Shown piece by piece: positions 36,841 to 47,706 of a stretch of DNA of 64,000 nucleotides. Within the stretch, counting starts at the first letter, position 1. Every line of letters begins with the position of its first letter. The notes under the pieces are model-generated. The model was not told the DNA's origin and did not search any database. It saw only the letters and a program-made list of their open reading frames with translations. The stretch covers positions 496,001-560,000 of the forward strand of contig JAQJVL010000536.1 in NCBI GenBank assembly GCA_035578905.1. Direction: 5' to 3'. Origin of the DNA: Stictocephala bisonia. Lineage: Eukaryota > Arthropoda > Insecta > Hemiptera > Membracidae. The position numbers and the translations under genes are program-made.

Positions 36841-38859
36841 TTCCCATATCCTAATGTTGATAAGGAGCTACTGACTTTTCTTACAGTTCTTCTCAGCCAT
36901 CACTGAAATCTCGTAAGTAAAAATATCCCAGAATTTGAGTTACTGCAGTCTCTTTAATTCACAGTAAATTTACATTTATTTATCTATCCTTTTACTTAAA
37001 TTGTGAGTTGTTTTTAGTTGTTTAATTTATATTACGTTAAATAAGCTAAAAATCTATAGGCCTATATTACAAAGATGACATGCAAAGAACAGCCTGCCTA
37101 ACTTATCACATTGTAGGCCTATACGCCCAATCGACTTGAAACTTTGAGAACATTTATATTTTTTACTATAAATGTTTATTAACAAATAATGTATGTAAAC
37201 TCTACATGTAAAAAGATCCTTTTCTCACATTAAGTAACACTAGCAATACTTATATTATACTGATGAATGGCTGAAAGTTCACATTAATCGTGCAGGGGTA
37301 TCCACAAATATTTATGGAAATGCTTATTTATACATATTGGTATTGTTATGAACGGTGTAATTTTCATTTAATTTTCCTCACTTATTATCTACGATAACAG
37401 TTAAAATATAAACTACATACTACTAATGTTTTATAAAGTGAATATTAATTAATAATACAGTAATTGTTGAAATTAATAAACGCCACGTACTTCAGACTCT
37501 AATTACGATGGAGTGTGAGTTTTCATCACGGATTGCTGACACTTGACAGAAAATGTTCACTCGGATTGAAGTCCTAACAAGCCAACTACAAGTGCCGACA
37601 CTTAAGTACGTTTGATTTCAATGTAACGGTTTACAATGTTTCTCTATCAAAGTAAAACACAAGAATACAAATTTACAATAGTCTTACAATCTTAATTTAC
37701 TACTAGGCTACCTCCCAAATAACTTTATAGTTGTTGATATTTAGTCTAGTAAGACAATTTAGTTGAATTTTATATATCATATGTTTTTATGTAAGCTGGC
37801 GTATAGATTACTTAATATTATGTTTTTTTTCCATAGAAACAGTTTTCAAATAAAGTATTATGTTACTGTGTGTTTTAAAACCTTTTTGTGGTACATATAA
37901 GTTTGATACAACAATAATTTAACTGTGAAAAGGTTTGAATAGGTGAGTTATATATATTTTGAAGTCTGTTAAAAAAACACATGTTTTACTATGACGTAAT
38001 AAAAGTTTTAAATATTAAGGTTTTCTGAGTATAGATATTTATGAAGTTGATATTATAGGTACACTATTTCCAGCACTGATGATAAAATACGAATAATGAT
38101 AAAAAGGTTTGCAGATAGTCTAACAATGTCCCGTAGTTTTATGTTATGAGCAAACAATTTTCATATAAATATTTAGCAAATTTTATTACATAGTTGTTGG
38201 CAGACATAGTTACATTCCATACCTGAATGGACGATTATATAGAATTTTAAACGTTAAAAATTAAACTAATTAAATGATTAGAAACTTTTCCACCTTGTAT
38301 CATGAAAAACAAATAATGTCATATGGTCACATACCTATTTATTACATTAGAATTAACAGTGTCTACATCACATAGAATTACACTTTAGTATTTTATTGAT
38401 TGTTGTAGTAAAATATTGTCTCCCTCGGACCCAACCTTAATGCATGATTTTAAAGGACAAGTTAGCTACATTTATGATGCAATTATTTGTCCATTCATTT
38501 TATAATTAACACTTTTTTATATTTAATTATATGTATAATTGAATTATTTTTTTCATTTATAAACTTTGTAATGTAAATTATTTACCTTATTTTATTATTA
38601 ATTTTGTAGAAAATAGTAGTTTTGTTTGTGGTTTTTTTACGTAAATTGTTACAGTACCGTTATAATATTAAGTTAAGGTGTTGTCATTTAACAAACTTCG
38701 TGAATTTAAAATCCACAATACAGTTTATATGTTGGATATTTACAGGTGGATAGAAAGCTAGCATATTCATTATACTCGTATATCGGTAGTCTCCTTTTTA
38801 GCACTAGAATACTTCTCGAGCATGACAATATTTTTCATTTCAGGAAAATTTTGTGATTT
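36841..38859. other. AT-rich DNA, nothing recognisable
   Basis: No gene, repeat partner or RNA signature was seen. Confidence 0.5.
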
Positions 38860-39115
38860 TGTGAAAATCGCTCAGCAAAGAGGAACGGAATACGAGAAGG
38901 GTTATCACATGAGACGGGACAGAGGTTGGTAAAAATAAATCTAGTGGCTGAGGCTAGTCTATTACGGTATCGTGTGCTGTAGAGAGCTAGTCGGAGGCGC
39001 GGCGGTCGACCCAAATAGCGGGCTGGGAATAGCGGCGTGGAGCGCGCGCCTAGTTAGGCGGCAGAGCTGATGGGTGGGTGTGAATATCTCCTCTAGAGGG
39101 TAGAGTGGGTTTGGG
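38860..39115 (+). promoter_or_regulatory. CpG-rich island, possible promoter
   Basis: CpG-dense sequence (GGAGGCGCGGCGGTCGACCC, GGCGTGGAGCGCGCGCC) stands in AT-rich DNA. Just upstream, TTTTTCATTTCAG at about 38832-38844 is a good splice-acceptor-like sequence. A 29-codon open stretch follows, starting GKFCDFVKIAQQ and ending at TAA next to a GTTGGTAAAA donor-like site. A promoter, a first exon or a small internal exon are all possible. Nothing identifies a product. Confidence 0.3.
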
Positions 39116-41182
39116 TTCTATATATTTAATAAGGGGTGTAATCAATATTTAATATTATTAACAAATACTCGCTAGTTAACATAGGTTAATATGTAATTTA
39201 GAAATTATTTCGTGGCACGAATTAAAAAGCTGACATTTATTTAAATTGTCAACAAGGGAGACTATGTACAACAATTGCTCGTATGAGAAATTTAGTAATA
39301 TACTGAAAATAAAATTAGTACTTTTAGTGTTCTTGTATTGCCACTTTATAGCGTTAAAATATTGGTTAATTATATATACTATGTTGACCTTGTTCATTTT
39401 CTCACTAACGTAAACCCATAGTTAACATATGTTCTATGGTTGTTGGTGAATTTTATATTTTTGGCGTCACATTTGAGTACCATTTGAAGAGTATTTGTTT
39501 GGTATTTATTAAAAATCTGGAAAGATGAGTACTTATAATTTATGTACATGGATTAACTTTTACTAGCTATAAGTAAAATTATTTGAAATAGTAATTTAAT
39601 GTGTCTAACCATAAATGTCATTTATTAGTGTGTATATTAATAAATTCATATTTCTGAGCTAAGCCTAACTCAGTAACAAGACTGCACAGGTCATCATACT
39701 AATCTTACACTCATTTAATCATTAATATCGAGCAAAACTATGCAAAGTTGTGTCGGTACCTTATATATGAGAAAATTAAAAAAAGTTTTTTCAAAATGCT
39801 TAAAAATTTGATTTACAGTTTAATTTTCTATCATACCATCAAATAAATAAGAGGATACATTACGTGGTCCATTGGCACGAACTATATGCAAAACATTTTC
39901 AGTTTGGTATAAAATTAAAATATAGTAACTTAAATTATTCTCGGTTGAAAACAAACTTGTTTTGTGTTCTGAACATAGTTATATAATAACGTATGAAGGC
40001 ACATAATTCTTTGTCTGTGGTGTAGGGAGTAAGCTGAGGGTGCATTTCAAGGCATAAGTATACATTTAAAATACTAAATCCCACATTCATCATTAAACTT
40101 TGATCCACTGCCTTGCATCTCCTTATCAACATTTGGGGCCCAAAACATGGAAGGTAATGTCTCATGTAACTGTAAATTCTTAGTTCAAATGGTTACAGGA
40201 AGATATGCAAAGTAATATTATCTTTCCAGAGTTTATGTTCAAATGTTATGAAAGTTAACAAAAATTAGACCTCAAATGGGGGTTTACCCATAGCACCATC
40301 AAGTCCATAGTACAGTATATTGGACGTATTAATTAAACAGTTTTATTATATGACTGTTATATCAAGAGATTCTTCATTGCTATATACATAAAACAACAAT
40401 AATGTAATTTTTGAAAAAAATTACATTTGTATTTAAGTTTATACTTGTATACTGTAAATTTATGAAATCATAATTTATGAAAATAGCTGTATTATTATTT
40501 TTTAATATGAAATACACATTTTAAACTTGCATTAAACCATGCTTGTTTGATAAACATGCTCCTTACGAATTTAAAGTTGATAGTGAAAAAGCTTTTAATA
40601 ATTGCAAAAATATCACATTTATTTTTAGTTACGTTTTTTAAACTTGTTTCGTGATATGGAACACTCTTATATATACGTTTTTAACAGACAACTCTGAAAC
40701 AATTCTAAATGCTATTAATTACTTTATGTTAAATTGATAGAAACTCCTAAATATTTCAAATAGAGAAAGTTCTCAATAATATTATTATTATTTTACATGT
40801 CCTTCATCTCCAAACAATATAACCTCTTGTTGAGCTTATGTTTTTCTCTCTTAAATTTTGGGACGCTGTTTTAATTGAGGAATCTAATAAAAAAACATAT
40901 GAATTGTTTCTAATGTCACATAAAATGTTTCTGAATAGTAAATATTTTTATTATTCTCGTGAAAATAAACGTGACTAAAGATAAATTTTATTTTACCAGT
41001 TAATAATTGAAACACGTTGTTAGTTTTAATATACATAAGTAAAACATGATAAATCCCTTGGAATTAAAAAAAAATAAAGTAAGTTCAAATGATACAATAG
41101 AATATTATTTTGCTAAAATGGATATTAAAATAAATTACAGATGCATTTTAAATATTGTTTCCTTATCACTCATGTATTTTAA
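39116..41182. other. AT-rich DNA, no supported gene
   Basis: A 76-codon minus-strand frame at 39935-40165 looks slightly protein-like (LPCFGPQMLIRRCKAVDQSL) but has no recognisable domain or splice context. I do not call it. Confidence 0.4.
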
Positions 41183-41440
41183 TTTCTTGTTAAGACACCG
41201 ATTGCCAATATATGGGTTAATAGGATTTCGGAAGAGTGTGGTGAGTGTATTTGAGCGATTGTAGACACTGTTTCCAAACTAAGGCCAACTATTCCTTAGA
41301 ATGTGTCACACATTAATAGCTCAATGACAAATAAACAGCTGGTGATTATCAGCTGATCCCTTTCAAAACTTGTTAATATTTGTTATGATTTGGATCAAAT
41401 AAAGCTTAGCTTTAAACAACAAAGTTACCGACCAATGTTT
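41183..41440 (-). mobile_element. tRNA-derived SINE (family A), diverged copy
   Basis: On the minus strand: head GGTCGGTAACTTTG, then GATCAGCTGATAATCACC, CTAAGGAATAGTTGGCC and ATCGGTGTCTTAACA. Block order matches the copy at 25718-25988. The A and B boxes are degraded. Confidence 0.7.
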
Positions 41441-42360
41441 ATAATTTTACTCTACATTATGTGTTAGGACTGCACTAGTGTGGATCGTTTAAGTTTTATG
41501 TCATGTCTATAAAGCGATTATTTTTTGCTCCAAGGTTACAATAATGAATCCAAATTGCAAATCGTTACATGTTTAACAAAATATATAGATGTTGCTGAGA
41601 TAAATAAACAGATGTTACATGTCAAATAACGGTTAAATGTTTCTTAATATTTATGTTGAATGCTCTTACAAATATATTTTGTTAATCAATTTTAAAGTTC
41701 AATTATATTATTGTTTTATTTATTTCTTTATTTATTTTTTAACCACAGTAAAAAATAATTAGCGTTTAATGTTATAGCTTATTTATGGTGATGTTAGATC
41801 ATAGTTACACATATTGAGGCATTTCCCTAAGTGTAGTTCTTGACTCTTCTTTGTCTCTACATACCGGATAATGCCCTGTACTACCAGGTCAGGTTGAAAC
41901 TGACACAGGGTGGTGAGATTGACGGACGATGCAAGGGCGAGAGGTATTACTCAACACCGGACCACCACAGAGGAACGATTGCCCGTTGATTAAGATCAAG
42001 AACCACATCCCCAGTTGTTCAAGTAATTTGGAAAGCTAAAACCCAATAGAATACAGTCGTAACGACATTTATTAGCATATGCTTTTTATTCAGTCGATGA
42101 CTTTATGAGTCACCAGTGTATAGGTTGCAGAAATATCTCTTAGACACTTGTTTAAGTGAAATGTTGTTGTTATGTGAGTAGTACAAATAAATTGTTGTAT
42201 ATTTTAATAAATCACATTACTTTGTAGTATGTAGTGTCAACTGCAATGATTTAAAAACATTTTGAAATTAATACAGTGAGTGTTTAATAAAACTGTATTC
42301 ACCAAGATCAGTTGAGAAACTATAAATATGCTTCTGTTCAAGGTGGATGAAGATGCTTAC
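41441..42360. other. AT-rich DNA with one unassigned GC-richer block
   Basis: 41820-42010 (CCAGGTCAGG, GACGGACGATGCAAGG) has more balanced composition but no coding frame or repeat partner that I can see. The rest is AT-rich. Confidence 0.35.
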
Positions 42361-42458
42361 ATTGACATGTAAACTGGCTAAACTGATTCCTGGCAAGTCT
42401 GGGGGTAGTTTAGTAAGGCTTGGTGAGCGTGGCATTTGTAGTGAAAAGGTCACAGCGA
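42361..42458 (-). CDS. Candidate internal or terminal coding exon
   Basis: On the minus strand, an AATAG acceptor is followed by 98 bp that translate, after a two-base split codon, as 32 codons beginning AVTFSLQMPRSPSLTKLPPD and ending SLASLHVN. Then comes AAT|GTAAGC, a reasonable donor. Codon composition and the P/L/S-rich but non-repetitive peptide look more like protein than the surrounding AT-rich DNA. The frame stays open beyond the donor for 28 more codons, so the donor is not required. The acceptor lacks a strong pyrimidine tract. It starts in the same phase as the exon at 43754-43914. No homology is recognised. Confidence 0.28.
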
Positions 42459-43753
42459 CTATTAGTAAATTAAGTAACCTTTATAGGAAGCTTTCTTGAA
42501 TTATAAATAGGCAAATTACCAAAAATGTAAAAAATTCATGAAAGTAGTTGATTTACTAATGAGTCCTAGTATTAATGATTATTAATAATTATAATGTGTA
42601 AGTTATTAGTATAAGATCTTAAAAGAACTCACAATGTTTTAATTTAGTGATTGATTGAAAGTCATTAAACTATAAAGTAAATTATTATTAACCTAACCAC
42701 AATATTTATTTACTTATCATATTATGGATAAGTTTATTTGACAGTGACATAATATTCTATGAATATCACCTCACCTTGTTTGACCTGAATAAGTAAAAAT
42801 TGTGGCTCCAGAAGAATTTCTATGATACAGTATAAAACTAAGTTTATATTATTTTACTGTTGAAGAAGCCCCAACTTACACTTTCCTTAAACATATAGTC
42901 ATGATTCTCCTGTGATCCCTGTGCAAGTTGTTAGGTGTACTTTATTAAGTTGAAAATCGTACATTTATTGGGTTAAAATAAAAATAATTTTATTGTATGA
43001 AAACAGGTTGCATGGTAGTTTTATCGAACATAACCAGTAGACTCAAAAATACCATTAGTAATTTATTTTGTTGTTGACCTCTTAATTTATTTTATAAACA
43101 TCGAATATAAAAAAAACCTTTGTGTAAAACATATAATTCTTTAAATGTTTTAAAGGTTAACACTAAAATAATGAACTATCAAATAGAACTTTTAAATTTA
43201 TCTGTAAATAAAAAGCAAAATACTACTAAGTGATTGATCAGATTTTCTAAAAAAAATAAAATAATTAATAATACAAGACTTTGGATCATAGTCTCCAGAA
43301 GCGTATTATAGAAGGGAAAACATTACGTCTAAAATACGTAGCTAAAATGGGGTAGATAATTATTCTCCTGATACCGGTCAGTAAAAGCTTTTATACACAT
43401 TCACCATTCGAATTAGATAGCATATGAAGGCACAACTTGACATAAGAGGTTATTGTTAAAAATATTACAGTATAAAGAAAAATATCAAAATTAAATGACT
43501 GAGCTGACATGAGGAGCAAGTGAAAGGGTTGTTAAGCAAAGTGTACAGAGATGTCACTTAGAAATTAATACATATTACTCGACTCTAAAAAGCTAATGTT
43601 TTAGACGTTTTGTATAAAAGTGTCAGTTAAGGTCGTATACATTATCAACTATATTAACAAACCTAATTTAGTGGAGGGTTACTGTTATATACCCCCTTTG
43701 CAAGTCAAATTCAAAGCTGTTTGAATAATATCGTTGTTTGCGCTGCAGTACGA

Positions 43754-43914
43754 TCAGAATGGCTTTGCTGGCAAGTGTGCAGCTGGCACTCCCAGTTTGC
43801 CCTTGGCCTCTCGAGCTTGCTGGCAATAGTTATTGTCACTTAGAGAAACAACGGTTTTAAACTGTTCTGGATCACCAGCCACGTAGAACTTCATATGTCT
43901 ACTTATGTATCCGA
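43754..43914 (-). CDS. 3'-terminal coding exon of an unidentified host gene
   Basis: On the minus strand, the acceptor TTTTCAATTTTTATAAAG is followed by 161 bp: a two-base split codon, 52 sense codons and TGA (43754-43756). The peptide begins GYISRHMKFYVAGDPEQF, continues TVVSLSDNNYCQQAREAKGK and ends LGVPAAHLPAKPF. It uses mixed GC-containing codons unlike the AT-rich flanks, contains no low complexity, and has an in-phase pyrimidine-rich acceptor. It is too short to appear in ORF lists of 60 codons or more. I do not recognise the family. The remaining exons should lie upstream, that is, at higher coordinates on this strand and possibly outside the window. The opposite strand holds a 33-codon ATG frame at 43759-43860, which I regard as a shadow. 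Confidence 0.55.
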
Positions 43915-44169
43915 CTTTATAAAAATTGAAAACAAATATATGTAATAATATGTTTAAGCATAATATACTAACTAATAATTCATTTTACATGAGGGCATTA
44001 TGTTTTAACTTACATTTTAAATTTAACTTAACTAAATCACTTTACTAATATTCTAATTTTTTCCAACAACGTGGACACAACTAAGGAAGTCTGGTGTGGT
44101 AGTCAAAGTCCAATTGTTGTTCCAGGAGGAGAACTGTGTATGGGGTTATTAGTTGTCTAAAAATGAGAA
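43915..44169. other. Putative intron, AT-rich
   Basis: If the exon at 43754-43914 is real, this is the 3' part of the preceding minus-strand intron. No other feature was seen. Confidence 0.35.
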
Positions 44170-44405
44170 ATATACTGGATATATTATTCCACTAGGTGAA
44201 GTGAGGGCTAAGAAAGCCTCTCCAACTCTTATCATGGGGATAATGGGGATAAATAGCTCCTAAGGTGACTTAAAACTACTACCAGTGACCGGGCAGGTGG
44301 GTTGCATGAGGACGGGATCATTTAGAAGGTTACTCATCCAAGGAACAGCCACGCTCGATGTTGCTCGACGTTGTTATCTTGTGATAACGTTGGGTTCTTC
44401 CGGTT
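44170..44405 (+). repeat. Dispersed repeat, copy 2 (partner at 4.4 kb)
   Basis: Contains ACCAGTGACCGGGCAGGTGG, GAGGACGGGATC, CGATGTTGCTCGACG and GTTATC in the same order as 4440-4615. This copy is better preserved. It ends near GTGATAACGTTGGG. Family unidentified. Confidence 0.6.
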
Positions 44406-44769
44406 AATGCTATTGACAAATACTATACCAATCAACATAAATCTGTATGTTTCTAAGTGCCCTGGAAATTGGTTTAGTAATGAATGGGTCTTTTGAGTGA
44501 TGCCAAAGTTGACAACTACTGAACTCGTTCGTCTATATTTGTTATAATTGAACTTTTACTCATATAATTTCTACGTTTAATGTCTTGATGATGAATAATG
44601 AGAATAATTTCAAACATCAAAGACATATCATCCTATTTGTTTTGTACTAAAAAACCTAAACAGTTTATTATAAGTAACTCAGTATTTATAATATTTAAAT
44701 TAAGAATAATGTGCCGTAAAATATACATTTTAGATAGATACAGAGATTAGACTTATTTTATCGCATTCA

Positions 44770-45130
44770 CCACTCATCATAAAGAGCTGATTGTAGAGAT
44801 ATGGTCAAACATAAGGAATGAGAGTAATGAGTGTAATGAATTAGTGTAGTCTTTGTTACTAACTAAGGTCGACTGCTCCTTACGAAGATCCCTTTATTAT
44901 TATCCGAATAGCAAGAGAAACTAAAGGACAGATATTAAGTTCTCTTCCCTAATGAAAATTTTGACCCTGACTACCAACCAACGTGGACTCCCCAAACTTG
45001 TCTAGTAGTGTCCATATCGATAGTAGTCATTTAGTGGACATTGTATTAGTACTAAGAGGACCGAGCATAGAACCTACAATCTCCACAACATTTTGTCAAG
45101 TAGCTGGATCACAACACTGCGCCACTAGTG
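44770..45130 (-). mobile_element. tRNA-derived SINE (family B), full-length copy
   Basis: On the minus strand: A-box-like AGTGGCGCAGTGTTGTGATC, B-box-like GGTTCTATGCTCGGTCC, then CTAATACAATGTCCACTAAA and a long body. The 3' region has GACTACACTAATTCATTACAC and ATATCTCTACAATCAGC. It shares its last 150 bp or so with family A, so the families have a common tail. Confidence 0.75.
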
Positions 45131-45806
45131 CTGACTTGATCTAACCCCAGCACATTGTCGATACACCTATCAGGCGTGGAGAGAGCCCGTAATACCTAAT
45201 CACATGTGATATCCGTTTAACACTGAAACCTTTCAAGTGACCGCTATATATCCATAGAGTATGACGGGTTTTCTTCTGTAATACATTAATATGAGAGAAA
45301 AAGTACATGAATCAACAGATATGTTATGATTGGATTAAATTATAAATCAAGGATTTGTTTAGTGGTTATAATTATGCTTATGATTTTATTGTACTGTTGA
45401 TTTATATGAGTTGGATATATGTGTATGTAAGAAAAGTTTGTTTACTGTATTAGGCTGTTGAAGCATAAATATTTTAGAATTTGAATTATGACATATATTA
45501 TCTTTAAGCTTTTTCATACAAATATTAAATCCTTTTAGTTTTAACATGCCCGTTTCCCAAACTGCCAATCCACAATTTGAAAATCAATAGCGTTATAGTA
45601 GAATAGAAACTTACCGTAAGTGACCTATAACACACCCTGTTCTATTATAACTGTACGATTTATGTTTACTGTCATCATGAATTATAGTCAATCCTGCATG
45701 ACTTATCAAAGGTTCAGTCTGGTTTTTAATTTAAACACGTAAACGTGAGTAGTATATGAAATCTCATATGTTTTGCTCAATTTCTTACAAAACTCTCCAA
45801 TTGTTC
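45131..45806. other. AT-rich DNA, nothing firm
   Basis: 45585-45660 (TAGTAGAATAGAAACTTACC) loosely resembles 49450-49520 (TAGTAGACATAAAAGTTTACC), so both may belong to an old dispersed repeat. Confidence 0.35.
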
Positions 45807-45844
45807 ACTATAATAATTAATAGTAAACCATTAATTATTATAGT
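45807..45844. repeat. Perfect inverted repeat, 15-bp arms
   Basis: Left arm ACTATAATAATTAAT and its exact reverse complement are separated by eight bases. The sequence is AT-rich. It may be a small MITE-like end pair or chance. Confidence 0.7.
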
Positions 45845-47470
45845 AATCAATGATAATGAATTATTGTTCACTTATTCTATTACACATAAAGTTTTGCAAA
45901 AGAAAAATTACTACTGACTGAATCTTTAAAAGAATTCTCAGGATTTACCGGTTTTCTTTAAACAATATAAACCACCTCTGAAACAAAAAAAACAAAAGAA
46001 AAAAAAATGACAAATGCGTAATTGAACTTTTCGAGTAACATGAAACTTTCAATATTATTAGTCTAACGAATAAAATTTATTATTATTATATTTATTTCCT
46101 TACAACTAAGCAATGTAAGTATATACCAGTCGTTTATGATCAATAACTAACTGGACGATAATTTGATGCTAACGGGAGGGAAGAACACACCTAAGAACGA
46201 GAGTGCATCTAGCTTTCTATGACAAAAATGGGTATTCTTGATACAGCGTAGGGGATACTCTTGTATTTTTAAATTACTAAGATTACTATTCTGAAAAGTT
46301 TACATCGGGGATATTGAATTGCCCTTATTTTAGTTTTGGCGATTTTTGACGATTGAAAACATGACTTATTGTGTACAACCCCTATCGAATGTAGCCCACA
46401 ACTAGCTAGGTTACATTTTAAATACAGATAAAATGAGTAGTTTTTATTAATTAATTACCCTAATTTTTGTATTGTCCTCGATATAATACTAAATGAACGT
46501 TATATTCTCTAAATATATTCATTTTCATCACGTTCTTTTTTAGTAACACCAGATCATAAATTCTTATAAATATTATTTGTGCTTCAAACTTATTTAAATA
46601 AAATAATAAAACGAGTTTTTGTTCAATTTCCCTATTTCCAGTTTTATGACCGAACACAATTAAATATTTATATTACAATGGCTTCAAGTATCTATGGATA
46701 CAGACAAATCTCAGTTTAAATCTAAAAATGTTTATTTCCAAACATATACTGATAATTTCTACGTTTTTATTCTAAAAACTACTTTAATTAAAATAGTTTT
46801 TCCATACCACGTTTTCATCGTAGGTATATAAAGACATAACATTACGATTTTAAATAATTTTAGTATAACTTGAGTGTGTAATTTGAGGGATCATAGTTAA
46901 AAGTACTTCTTATTGCGTGCATTAACAGTTTTTTTAAAGTCATAAACAAAGCAAGTTGTTTACACTGCATTGGGCAAAAGGCAAGAAATGCATTCATAAT
47001 TTTTTTTATTTATTGATAACTTCTTTTTTAAATTTTTTATAACTAATAGTTATAAAAAGTATGGTCTAATAACTACAAATCACCCACTAATCTCATCGTG
47101 GGTAATAATATAAAACTTAAAATTCTTTTTTATATAAAAATTCTATATATATCTTGATTAAAATTGATGACTATTGATTAAAATATATGACTTTCACATT
47201 TTCACTTAATAGTTTGTTTGTCAAAAAATGTGTCCTGCTTCCATTAGTTTATATGAAAAAAACCATATAAAGATTAAACCATTGTCCCTTGTTTCCTCTT
47301 TTACTCAAACTGTACATAGCTATGTAAATTATTCCTTAGATCTGTTATTTGAATATAAAATGGTAAACTAGCTGTGTTTTTATTTCAGTAAGGTTATTTG
47401 GTGTAACATTAATTGTCAATACTATTTCAGTCTTGTGATATTTGAAGTTGCCGGTTGTTTGTCTTACCAG
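45845..47470. other. AT-rich DNA, nothing recognisable
   Basis: No gene or repeat signature was seen. Confidence 0.5.
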
Positions 47471-47706
47471 GTGCTGAGATCAATAGCAATGTCTGCGCCA
47501 GTCCCGATCTGAAGCCGGAACGGTGGGTGAACACAATGCCGAGTTAAAAATAGCCGGGATAAACGATCCGTGGTGGAAATAGCATTCAGTATTCTGGGAC
47601 TGAATGTTCTTAGATGAGTGAAGAGAGAGTGTCAATGGCCCTCTGTGTACTGTGAACTGTGTGTGGAGAAGTTGAATGTGTTGTGTGGGAATAGGGAAAC
47701 TTATCA
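47471..47706. other. Candidate exon, strand ambiguous
   Basis: GC-richer sequence is bounded by splice-like signals that read both ways. On the plus strand GTTTGTCTTACCAG is a good acceptor at 47470 and CTTATCAAG|GTACAG a donor at about 47707. On the minus strand the same left edge reads CACCTG|GTAAGA, a good donor. In plus-strand phase the first 27 or so codons read AEINSNVCASPDLKPERWVN and then reach TAA, so it could be a terminal coding exon. On the minus strand all three frames have long but unrecognisable open stretches, as in a 5' UTR exon of the gene whose last exon may be 43754-43914. I cannot choose. Confidence 0.35.

Noticed and set aside
39935..40165. Minus-strand 76-codon ORF as a gene
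   Set aside because: No recognisable domain, AT-rich codons, no convincing splice or promoter context.
43759..43860. 33-codon plus-strand ATG frame (MALLASVQLALPVCPWPLEL)
   Set aside because: It looks like a signal peptide but lies exactly opposite the better-supported minus-strand exon, which has an acceptor in phase.
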